Assembly (NCBI GenBank): GCA_038030265.1
Contig: CM075943.1
Location: forward strand, 6,200,001 to 6,264,000
Length of the DNA stretch: 64,000 nt
Origin: Corythucha ciliata
Taxonomy: Eukaryota; Arthropoda; Insecta; Hemiptera; Tingidae
Direction of reading: 5' to 3'
Shown in pieces: positions 40,299 to 49,569 of the stretch. Position 1 is the first letter of the stretch; every line of letters begins with the position of its first letter. The translations under genes and the position numbers were made by a program. Below the pieces are notes generated by a model. The model did no database searches. It saw nothing but the letters and a program-made list of their open reading frames with translations, and had not been told where the DNA came from.

Positions 40299-40310
40299 TT
40301 ATGGCCGTTT
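40157..40310. repeat. Copy of a ~110-bp direct repeat ending in an AT microsatellite
   Basis: ATTGGTCTCGTCGTGATGG to TCAGTGGTCTCC repeats 38767-38865 with few changes. In both places it runs into AT dinucleotides, here ~21 copies (40256-40297). Confidence 0.7.
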
Positions 40311-40311
40311 C

Positions 40312-41120
40312 CTTGTCAGCACGATAACTCTCGTAGAAATTAATTTAGCGGAACGCGCTTTGGCACAAAAATCAGTAGTCATAAGACACCGGTCGGTATT
40401 GCATTTGGGCCAAATCGGTCAAGGTGGAGGGGGGGAAAATCGGGCTTGAAATCGTCAAAAAATCACTAAAAATCACCAGTTGATTCTAGAAGCATCATAT
40501 TCGGTACGTATACTCCATGTTAGACTAGCCTTTGATTCCCATTTTAATTTTTTGAAAAAGTCAAGGGGGAGGGGGTGGTGCCCCCGGGTGGAAGTAAGTG
40601 TGTGGTCTTGTCAGCACGATAACTCTCGTAGAAATTAATTTAGCGGAACGCGCTTTGGCACAAAAATCAGTAGTCATAAGACACCGGTCGGTATTGCATT
40701 TGGGCCAAATCGGTCAAGGTGGAGGGGGGGAAAATCGGGCTTGAAATCGTCAAAAAATCACTAAAAATCACCAGTTGATTCTAGAAGCATCATATTCGGT
40801 ACGTATACTCCATGTTAGACTAGCCTTTGATTCCCATTTTAATTTTTTGAAAAAGTCAAGGGGGAGGGGGTGGTGCCCCCGGGTGGAAGTAAGTGTGTGG
40901 TCTTGTTAGCACGATAACTCTCGTAGAAATTAATTTAGCAGAACGCGCTTTATGTAAAAAATCAGTAGTCATAAGATCCCGGTCGGTATTGCATTTGGGC
41001 CAAATCGGTCAAGGTGGTGGGGGGGAAAATAGGGCTTGAAATGGTAAAAAAATCACTAAAAATCACCAGTTGATTCTAGAAGCATCATATTCGGTATGAT
41101 GATTCCATTTTGAAATAGCC
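40312..41120 (+). repeat. 295-bp tandem repeat, 2.7 copies
   Basis: Copies start at 40312, 40607 and 40902 (CTTGTCAGCACGATAACTC). Copies 1 and 2 appear identical by eye over their full length. Copy 3 is diverged (for example TATGTAAAAA instead of GGCACAAAAA) and stops after ~220 bp at CCTTTGATTCCCATT. No long frame and no tRNA box. The identity of copies 1 and 2 points to a recent duplication or an assembly artefact. Confidence 0.85.
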
Positions 41121-42713
41121 TTTGATTCCCATTAAGTTCAGCTTAAACAAACCCGGCAGCAAACAGTACGAGGGAGGGTCAAACATAAACGAAACAAATC
41201 ATGGTCTCAACATTACTACTTCTGGGACGGCTTAGGGTATCCGTATACAAAATGAAATGCACTCTTTCCGACCGCCAGCTGCCGGAGCGAATTTTTTTTT
41301 TTTTCCTCTCATCTCATGTCTTTTGAGTTTTGTGGGCTGAAAAATACGTGAGGATCGTTTTCCGGGCTAGGCCGGCGAAACAATCTACCGTCTTCGGGAG
41401 TTGTTTCATTTTTTGTTTTTTGCCTAAAAAACAGAACTCGCAGAATATGAATAAAATAAGTTTAATACTGATTAACCCCCACACGAACCAATTGATTTTT
41501 AGCGTTCGAAGAACTCGTCGCTGAGGCTGATCCAATATGGTGGGGGGGGGGGTAATGGGGGAAACTACCCCCTCCTCCAGGATTTCAGGAAAGTTGATTT
41601 TTAAAGAAAGATAAAGAGAATATCACGACGATTAGCTGAGGACAAGCGGTGGTTAAGAAGCTTATTTGTCAATTCTCTCATAAAAGTAAGGCTATCCCTT
41701 CCCTGCAATGCCAATTTTCTAGCCACACCTTGTCATAAAGTCGTCAAACAATATATGTCATACCTTCAAACCTGACGCTTTTCTGACTTCTGGGATTTTC
41801 ACATCAGGCAGAATCACAGAGCGCCGTTTCTGCTTCCAAATATTAAACTCTGGGATGTCGAGTGGTGTTTTTAAAGCAAGTTGTAGTCAAGGAAGCAGGT
41901 TACCAAACGGGGTAGTTACAGAAAAAAACTCCGGGACTAAGTTTGATGACTGATTTTAATGTTTTTAGGTGTGCTGAGTCTGATTTTTAACTCTGCCCAA
42001 CGTTACAACCCCGGCAACACGGCGAAATTTGAGTGGATTTTTAACTATCGTGTTTTTGGGGCGTTTTCACCACGCCATCTCTTGTAACAGGTTTTAAAAC
42101 ATGGTTTCCGCTCATTTATTATGTTTTTAGAAGTCCTTAATCGGAAATTCAAACCATAACAAGAGACGCTGCAGCCTATAAATAGAAAAAACTGCAAAAA
42201 CCTCCGATTTCAAGCTATTTTTCAGTGTGGTATGCATCCAAAGTCGAAATTGTTGTAGTTCACATTAGTTTTCCATTTCATTTTCAAACGAGATTGTATA
42301 CCTGTATTTCTGTCCGTTTCTATCCGTGTTAACTGGTGTGCTGAATCCGAACGCGTCCTCCGGAAGAAATGTTCATAAGCCTTATCATTGGAAGTTGCGT
42401 GAAATATTGTTCTTTATATACTCGCTAAACAATCCATAGACAATTTTGTGAGATAAGTTCATAACGCAAGGCGTCCAGTTTGGCTAAACGTTCTTCAGAT
42501 GGGTGCGTTTATAATCCCCCTCTGCCATTTTTCAATATGTATCCTTGATTTCGATAAAACCGGTACGTCATCGAAAAATTTAGGTATACCTATTAAATTT
42601 GGCATAGTTGTTCACGTGGCTTCCGCTACTCCATGCGATCGAAGAAAAATGCGAATGGGAACTTGTGGCTTTTTTCGTGGTCGTCAAACTAAGCCTAAAA
42701 GAACAAAAGAACG
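41121..42713. other. Non-coding sequence, no gene recognised
   Basis: Moderately AT-rich. A palindromic pair (GTAATGGGGGAAACTACCCCC) lies near 41553. Short open frames are on both strands without motifs. 42499-42732 is open for 77 codons but has no recognised domain and runs into hAT-C2. Confidence 0.35.
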
Positions 42714-42721
42714 ATTAGTCT
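42714..42721. repeat. Target duplication of hAT-C2 (left)
   Basis: ATTAGTCT is repeated exactly at 44336-44343. Confidence 0.92.
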
Positions 42722-42819
42722 CAGGGGCGTAGCCAGCCCGTGATCAAGGGGTGGGCAGCCAGCTAGACAAGGGTCCACAGATGGCCGCGGGGGGGGGTGG
42801 GGCACGTCTTGAGAAAAAA

Positions 42820-43740
42820 TGTTAGCGGATGAAATCCAGAAAAGGACATTTTGCGGCTAAGACTGAGGAAAAACACCCATTCACGGCTAAAATAGAGTAA
42901 TAGCGCTGATTCACATTAAACGTGAGAAATAAATGTCATTATTCGCGGTTGAAATTGAGAAAACATACCAATTTGCAGTTTCCACGATGCAAAGTCCGCG
43001 ACGAAATTAAGAAAATGCGCTAATTCACGGGTTATAGAGCTCTTTACACAGCTAAAATTGACGAAATAAATTGCCCGTTCAATGTAGAATTAAGAAAAAT
43101 CACTCACTTGCGGCTAAAATTGGGGAAAAACGCCAATTTACGGCTAAAATTGAGAAATGGTGCTTATTCACGCAGGTAAAATTGAGAGAAGGCGCCAGAT
43201 CGTAGTTTCTCAAACAAACATCTCGGTAAACATTGCGAAAAAGTGCTAATTTACCGTTTTTATACATATATATGGCAAGTTTGCGGGTACAATTGAAAAA
43301 GAGCGCGTACATTTTTGAAAAAGTGCTTATATTCACGGCTAAAATTAAGGAAAATTGTTCGTTCGCAGGTGAAATTGGTTTCGCGATGCAACGTCCAAGT
43401 CAAAATTAATGAAATTCGCTCACGTGCGGGTTATGTGGACATTTTCACTGCTACAATTTGAAGGGGGAAAAAATTGCTCAAACGAATTAGCAAAATTGTC
43501 ACCGTTTGTTGTTGATTGATGGGGAATTGTCGTGGCTAAAATTGAGAAATAGCGTTCATCCACAGGTTAAATTGAGGAAAAACTGTTCTTTTGCGGCTGA
43601 AGTTGACAGATCGATCGCACCAATTCGCGGTTAGGCTATGCCCAGTGATGGCCGCAATTGAAATAATAAATAAAAATGCGTAATTTCACGGTTTTTTGAG
43701 ACATTTTAACGGCTAAAATGAAGAAAATGGGTTATTAATA
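42820..43740 (-). repeat. 30-bp minisatellite array (type I) inside hAT-C2
   Basis: About 30 units collinear with C1 33290-34280. Unit-by-unit shared oddities (CACGATGCAAAGTCCG, TTTATACAT) show common descent. Confidence 0.85.
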
Positions 43741-43744
43741 TTAC

Positions 43745-43910
43745 CAGTTTTTAAAGCATACAACTTGATTAATGTTATGTTTTTAGGGTTTTGGCTTTTT
43801 TCTTCTTCTACTTCTTCGTTTCCTGAGCTTTCGCCTTCTTTTGCTGAAGGCATCTTCAGAGAACTTTTTTCTTTTTTTTTCAAAAAACATTAATCAAGAT
43901 AAGCGAAAAT
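43745..43910 (-). mobile_element. Penelope-like terminal fragment with hammerhead-like motif
   Basis: Short inverted ends (TTGATTAATGTTATGTTTTT / AAAAAACATTAATCAAG) bracket a segment that on the minus strand reads CTGAAGA (43859-43853), then a perfect 6-bp stem GCCTTC/GAAGGC, then GAAA. The core matches the motif at 18682-18714. It is absent from the matching place in C1, so it inserted into C2. Confidence 0.5.
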
Positions 43911-44070
43911 GTGTTGTTTTTTTTTTAGTGAGAAAAAACCGCAAAATTGGTTTTATGGATCGAAATACAAGACATTTGAGGAAAAAATGTCAGTAAAAGT
44001 GATGTCTTAGTGGTCGAAATCAGTGATACTGGTTGCTTTGTGAGGCAGAGATTGTAATGTGCAAAATTTG

Positions 44071-44121
<51 letters not shown>

Positions 44122-44343
44122 AAAACAGCGAAATTGGTGTATGCATTAGTAGGCGAAATTCGATTAATTGGTTCTGATGCTGAGCAATTCCTGCGAAAGT
44201 TTTAATCATTAAAAAAGTGTTGAATTTTAACTTTTTGATAGAATTTGGGGGTGGGCACCTGCCCCACGAAATCTGCGCTTTTGATTCTAGTGGAGGGCAA
44301 CTGCCCACCCCTGCCCACCGCTGGCTACGCCCATGATTAGTCT

Positions 44344-44853
44344 ACACCGATGGTCTCAGAGTTATTTCACCAAATCGAACAAAAGGGCCCTCAAATCCAA
44401 ATTTGAGATCGTGCAGTGACAACACCCGACGCGGAATCTTCAGGATTTTTTTAGGAAATGGAAGGATGTGTATCTGAAAGAGATTGCCAAGCGTTTATCA
44501 GTTTTTCCAGCTTCAGGCTCCAGCTAATTTTCCGTCAGCGGCAGAAAATGGTCAATTTTTGACGGGCCATATCTCAGGAACCATTAGTCGTACGGAGATT
44601 CAATTAGGCTTAAATAGTCGTAAACTTAGTCTATTTCAAAAATGCAAAGGAGCGCAATCATCGAAAAGTACTTAGTTCCAGAGATACAACCGATTGAGTA
44701 TAAAAAGTAAGAAAATTTCCAGTTTTTTTGCGATTTTCGACGTGCAGTCGACCGATTTTTTGTTGGCAAAGTTCAGATTCAGATTCAGCACCCCAAGAAA
44801 CATAAGATCCGTTGACAAAACTACTTCTATGCGTTTGTCCCGGCCAGTTCTCC
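44344..44853. other. Unassigned sequence between hAT-C2 and the long-inverted-repeat element
   Basis: Contains GACGGGCCATATCTCAGGAA followed by CCATTAGTCGTACGGAG, reminiscent of dispersed repeats, but no second copy in the window. Open frames (44694-44903 plus; 44658-44965 minus) have no domain. Confidence 0.35.
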
Positions 44854-46456
44854 ACGCATGTGAACCTGGCACAACACATATCAGAAAATTTAACGAAAAA
44901 TGAATCCATCGTTTGTTTACCGTTTGTTTACGTTTGTTTTGCCAAAATGTTCGTTTGTTTAGCATTCGGAATATGATTTTTTTTAAAAAACAGCATGTGT
45001 CGGGCTAAGTTCACGCAACCCGACACATGGGCGGAATCGTTTGTTTCGCGGCATATTCCGTCTCATTATCGTTTGTTTACGTTTGTTTAGCCGAAATTTT
45101 CGTTTGTTTAGCATTCGGAATATGATTTTTTTTAAAAAACAGCATGTGTCGGGCTAAGTTCACGCAACCCGACACATGGGCGGAATCGTTTGTTTCGCGG
45201 CATATTCCGTCTCATTATCGTTTGTTTACGTTTGTTTAGCCATAATAATAAGAACCAAGACATCGATACCAATGACTTTGAATGCCTGGGGTAACGTAAC
45301 TACCATGGCTCAAGAATTTCTCGCCGGAGTTGTGAGCATAGCAACAACTACAACTTGTACTAGAGACACGTGTGAACATGCGATGCGCAACCGCAAGGAA
45401 TATGAAGTTGTTCCCACAAATATGGTGGAGATTTGTTCCAGAGGCTTCTCTTCACTGGAGCAATCCATTTTAGACTGCGTCGTCGGAAGTGGAGCTGACA
45501 GAAGTCCAGACGGAAATTTTTCAAAAATAAAATGCTCCTCGGCCTGCGATGGTTCCTCCACCATTTCCATTCAAGCGGGTGACCATGTGATTGTTGATGT
45601 CGACTACATCGGCACACATCACCCCGTGATCGGCGATCTTCCTTACAATAGGCGCCATCAACTTGATGAAATTCCTACGAATATAAACTTAGGGGGGAAG
45701 AGTTATTCGCTCACAGGTGTAATTGCCTACAGACCAGGACATTACGTGATCTACTGCCGCAAGCCTACCTCCTGGGATTTGCACGACGGCTTAGCGAAAA
45801 AAGTAGTTAAAAACGTGCAAGGTTCACAGGATGTGCCTCCTCACTTGCTGTTTTACACATCTTCACAAACATGAATAAATCCGTTTAACAAAAAAAATGT
45901 TCTATAGTGACCCTTAAACACTTAATTAGCCCGTTAATAAGGTAGAGTGAACATGGCCTCACACGATGGTACATGCCTAAAAAATTGGATCGCAAGGATA
46001 ATACGCGTTAAAACAAACGTTGTGGCCTATGTGTCGGGTTGTGTGAACTTAGCCCGACAAAAAGCCGAAAAAATGTCGGCTAAACAAACGATAATGAGAC
46101 GGAATATGCCGCGAAACAAACGATTCCGCCCATGTGTCGGGTTGCGTGAACTTAGCCCGACACACGCTGATTTTTTAATAAAATATAAATTCAAAATGCT
46201 AAACAAACGAAAATTTCGGCTAAACAAACGTAAACAAACGATAATGAGACGGAATATGCCGCGAAACAAACGATTCCGCCCATGTGTCGGGTTGCGTGAA
46301 CTTAGCCCGACACATGCTGTTTTTAAAAAAAAATCATATTCCGAATGCTAAACAAACGAAAATTTTGGCAAAACAAACGTAAACAAACGGTAAACAAACG
46401 ATTGATTCATTTTTCGTTAAATTTTCTGACATGTGTTGTGCCAGGTTCACATGCGT
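44854..46456 (+). mobile_element. Long-terminal-inverted-repeat DNA transposon carrying a USP-like ORF
   Basis: The outer ends ACGCATGTGAACCTGGCACA (44854) and TGTGCCAGGTTCACATGCGT (46456) start inverted repeats of ~390-430 bp. Each arm holds two tandem ~185-bp blocks made of CGTTTGTTTA motifs and the hairpin GTGTCGGG ... CCCGACAC (left 44998-45030 and 45149-45180; right 46030-46060, 46135-46165, 46284-46314). Between the arms is one 200-codon frame. Tandem sub-repeats inside the arms are typical of foldback or Mutator-like elements. No full transposase is present; a Mutator-like fragment lies next door at 46602-46880. No target duplication was identified. Confidence 0.75.
45272..45874 (+). 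CDS. Ubiquitin-specific-protease-like C-terminal domain (transposon-borne)
   Basis: 200 aa from MTLNAWGNVTTM. An earlier in-frame ATG (45176) lies inside the inverted repeat and adds 32 residues of repeat origin. The protein has C-x-x-x-x-C pairs near the N-terminus (TCTRDTCEH) and centre (KCSSAC), an ISIQAGDHVIVDVDYI strand and a His-box-like end, GVIAYRPGHYVIYCRKPTSW, then PHLLFYTS. The GHY motif and terminal L-L-F-Y-T block are like the C-terminal half of USP/UCH-type cysteine proteases and of USP-like domains seen in insect transposon proteins. The Cys box with the nucleophile is absent, so no protease activity is expected from this ORF alone. The frame is intact despite its short length. 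Confidence 0.6.
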   Translation: MTLNAWGNVTTMAQEFLAGVVSIATTTTCTRDTCEHAMRNRKEYEVVPTNMVEICSRGFSSLEQSILDCVVGSGADRSPDGNFSKIKCSSACDGSSTISIQAGDHVIVDVDYIGTHHPVIGDLPYNRRHQLDEIPTNINLGGKSYSLTGVIAYRPGHYVIYCRKPTSWDLHDGLAKKVVKNVQGSQDVPPHLLFYTSSQT

Positions 46457-46601
46457 AAATTCTCCCTTTTGACTGGACTGAATCTTGTCATTTTAATACT
46501 CTACTCATCTCAAGATGATACAAAGAATGAGTCACACAACGAACTCCGCTTCGTTCAATGGCTCGTCCAGATTCGATTCAATCTTGTTCAAGTGTCGCTC
46601 G

Positions 46602-46880
46602 CTAGACATGGATGGTATCTCCATAACGCTGGGAAAACCCACCGCCAATGGATAGAGTGCCCATAACAGCTGCTGTGTTTGTTGTGCGCGAAGTTTGATT
46701 ATTTTCAGAGGTCACATTTCTTTTGAGTACACACATTGAGCACTCCAAGAGAGAAGTGGAATGATATCCATTGCGAGTTCCTTTCACAATTAACGCATCG
46801 CTGGTTTTCCTCAAGCAAACTGCCATAAGTCCAACAATTTTCGTCGCACGTAATAATGAAGCACACCACTGAAATGGCAC
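46602..46880 (-). pseudogene. Mutator-like transposase-type fragment (N-terminal zinc region)
   Basis: A 92-codon frame reading GLMAVCLRKTSDALIVKGTR, then LLECSMC, then NTAAVMGTLSIGGGFSQ. A lone C-x2-C followed by N-x2-A-V-x-G-x4-G-x-G-x-SQ resembles the zinc/linker region of insect proteins with a Mutator-like transposase domain. Only that part is present. Half of it (46792-47017) is repeated inverted at 47394-47617. Confidence 0.45.
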
Positions 46881-47617
46881 AAAATTGTCTTTTTGTTATG
46901 TCTACGTGGTTTTGGAATCAGCTTGAGTTAAAGGCCCTTAATACTGGGCTGAATTTCCAAGTTGTCCTCTTTTTCCATCAAACAAGGGTTTTCTAACAGC
47001 TTTAATTTCGCACTCAACATTATCAAGATGAGTCGCTCTGCGGAAATAACTTCTTCTTAAAAAAAGCTTTCCAATGACCTACGATGAAATGGACATTGCC
47101 ACTGTAGCAGCCAAGATATTTGGACAAAGGTTTGAAATTGTCAAGTGTAATCGCCAAAATAAGGCTGTTGTAGCCACTGGAAATAAAGGAGAACTATCGT
47201 CTTATTGGTGGATGATTAAATCCAAATCGCTAAATCGGTCTCAGAAAATTATAAAAATACGAATGCAGTGAATTCTTCACTCATAGACCCCCTCCCCCTC
47301 ATAGGGCCCACACAAAACACAATAGGTATTTCGATTTATTTATTTTATTTTATTTTGTATCATTCGTGTTTCATAACGAATGCTCGATGTGCTGTGAGTG
47401 AAATTAAAGCTGTTAGAAAACACGTGTTTGATGGTAAAATAGGACAACTTGGGAATTCAGCACAGCATTAACGGCCTTCAACTCAAGCTGATTCCAAAAC
47501 CATGTAGACATAATAAAAAGACAATTTTGTGCCTTTTCAGTGGCGTGCTACAATATTACGTGCGACGAAAATTGTGAGAGTTATTGCAGTTTGTTTGAGG
47601 AAAACCAGCGATGCGTT
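46792..47617. repeat. Large inverted duplication of the Mutator-like fragment
   Basis: Arms ~225 bp (46792-47017 and 47394-47617) are diverged inverted copies (AACGCATCGCTGGTTTTCCT ... AGGAAAACCAGCGATGCGTT; GACAACTTGG in the middle). The ~375-bp centre holds a 65-codon plus frame (47074-47271) starting MTYDEMDIATVAAKIFG with no recognised family, and TTTATTTTATTTTATTTT at 47339. Confidence 0.65.
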
Positions 47618-48290
47618 GAAAAAGCGGAAAAGTGCGTTTTTGTCGAAAACGGTTGATATTCGGACCATGGTATATTTGGTCATTTTTTGACGTAAATATG
47701 GTCTAGAATCACCTGCTTAATTGTGCCACGTAGACCTAGTTCACCCGGTATAGGTCTCACATCAATCAAATCATGTGTTTTTCTAGAGTGCAGCAAAGAG
47801 ACAGACCTCTTTTCTCACGACTTGGCGTGAAAGTCGTAGTTTTCTGCGCATATATATGCTTCTGCCGATAGATCACCAATGGGGATCTTGCACATTTTTC
47901 AATCACTGGTGTTTCTTGAAGAGGGCGCTTCAACAAGACAATTGCCCACATTAAACATTGAAATCAATCAAGGGTTTTTTTAGGCGAATTTTTAAAAATT
48001 TAGAGTGGGGGTTTGATTGCGTCAAAGGGCAGTTAATGAAATGGATGGTGTTGGGAAGAGGGGGGAATACGCGTTTTCTGGGGTTTAATTTTTCTTGTTA
48101 TTTGTAAACAAAACATTTTAGAATTTCCTCAAATGCTTCAAAACTGCACATTGACGTCATTTTTCCCTCGTACCATCCATCCCCTCGTGAAGAACTTTGA
48201 AATTTATTTTAAAATCACCAGAAGCACCAATCGGTCAGGAACTACTGTTAATATCCTTGTCCGCATGTGTCAATGCAAGTTTTCCATTCA
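47618..48290 (+). repeat. Dispersed repeat R, copy 3 (from ~47880)
   Basis: 47880-48290 joins, without interruption, the parts seen at 2590-2790 and 11450-11830, so it is the most complete copy. 47618-47880 before it shows no gene. Confidence 0.65.
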
Positions 48291-49176
48291 CAGTCGAGAA
48301 ATAATGAATCGTAATCGTAGTTTCAAGGGATAGTTTTGATCAATAGTCATTTTTACAGTCATTATCCAAAGCACTAACAGCGCTAGCTAATTCGACGTAT
48401 ACTGCCCAAATTTCGAATTTATCGGTAGAAACAGTACAATTGTCGAATAGTCAATAATTATTATCTACCGTAAAAATTATCAGGTTTTGTATGACAGTGT
48501 AATTTTCCGACGTGTACTCAGTCAAAGAAAAATAATTCTTTCTGACGGCAACTTGATCGTTTCCTTGGGCTTGTTTTCCAGGCGTTAGGCTTTCGCCTAA
48601 AATCTATATCTCGGGAAAATGACTGACACAATAATAATGTCATCTTATTTATTGCACTCCTATTTCGTATACACTACAACTTAAAGAGAAATTGGTAGGT
48701 TTCTGATTTCAATTAGAGCATCACTAGACACTGGTGTTGAGGCATTATCGTTATCAGATCACAATTCACTTGTAATAAATAAACTCGCGGGGTCAAGGGC
48801 ACTTCTTCTGACAGTTCTGACTTCTGACTCAAAAAGATACCTAGATGCGAAAATGTTCAAATATCAGGGCTTCAAGTAAGAAGTTAAGAAAACGAATTCT
48901 GGTGTGTAGTTTTCGTACTAAAATTTCCCATTTTAATTTTTTCCCCGCGATGTACAGCGCCATCTCTTGTCTCAGGGTGATTTTCAAAGCTTCACTGTCA
49001 ACAGCCTTAAGCCATACCCTCGAAATTGATATTTGAAAGAGCCGAACCCACACGGAACTCGTTTATTCAATTGAGACAGACCCCCCCACCCCTATTGCTA
49101 TTTTAAAGAGCTAAGTCCAATAAATTCGGATCTTGAAGGATCTCTCGGTACGAAACTTGAACGTGTTTCAACTTCG
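48291..49176. other. Non-coding stretch, no gene recognised
   Basis: AT-rich with short frames on both strands around 48841-49053 that lack any motif. Confidence 0.35.
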
Positions 49177-49184
49177 GCCCCAGG

Positions 49185-49464
49185 CAGGCGCGTAGCCAGG
49201 ATTTCTTGGGGGGGGGGGTCCGATGTAGGTCCGGTGCGGCGGGGGGGGGGGGATTTCCACTCTATGCCTACTCTTTTCAGTTTCTAACTACATAATTATT
49301 ATTATTAACATTACTATTACCATTGCTGTGCGATATTATTCCAAAATGCGTGAGCAAAAAAATTGAAAATAAAAAGTCTCCTTCAGAACATGGGAAATAA
49401 ATCTGAAATTTCGGGAGGGAGGTTCGGACTCGGTGGACCCCCCCCCCCCCCGGCTACGCGCCTG
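49185..49464. mobile_element. 280-bp hAT MITE (D)
   Basis: Termini CAGGCGCGTAGCC and GGCTACGCGCCTG are inverted repeats, with an exact 8-bp duplication GCCCCAGG at 49177-49184 and 49465-49472. G-runs at 49210-49218 and 49241-49250 and a C-run at 49439-49451 lie inside the ends, as in families A-C, but there is no 30-bp array. Confidence 0.9.
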
Positions 49465-49569
49465 GCCCCAGGAACGACGTGTCTCAAAGGAGGCCACTCT
49501 TACTGCGCTTGCAGTCTGCCTCTGCAGTTCGACAATTTTCCACTTACGATAAAATTATAATCGTGTATT

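Larger units (their letters stand above)
42722..44335 (-). mobile_element. Non-autonomous hAT element C2 with minisatellite body
   Basis: 1614 bp, termini CAGGGGCGTAGCCAGC and GCTGGCTACGCCCATG (identical to C1) and a perfect 8-bp target duplication ATTAGTCT. Type I array 42820-43740. A Penelope-like fragment (~43745-43910), a GCGAAAAT block shared with C1 and a 45-A homopolymer (44075-44119) follow. No transposase. Confidence 0.93.

Noticed and set aside
43925..44308. Minus-strand frame with a long Phe run
   Set aside because: It is a translation of the 45-A homopolymer and hAT-C2 repeat sequence.
46027..46351. Overlapping frames in the right inverted repeat
   Set aside because: The repeated peptide (MRRNMPRNKRF) is the translation of tandem arm blocks, not a protein with internal repeats.
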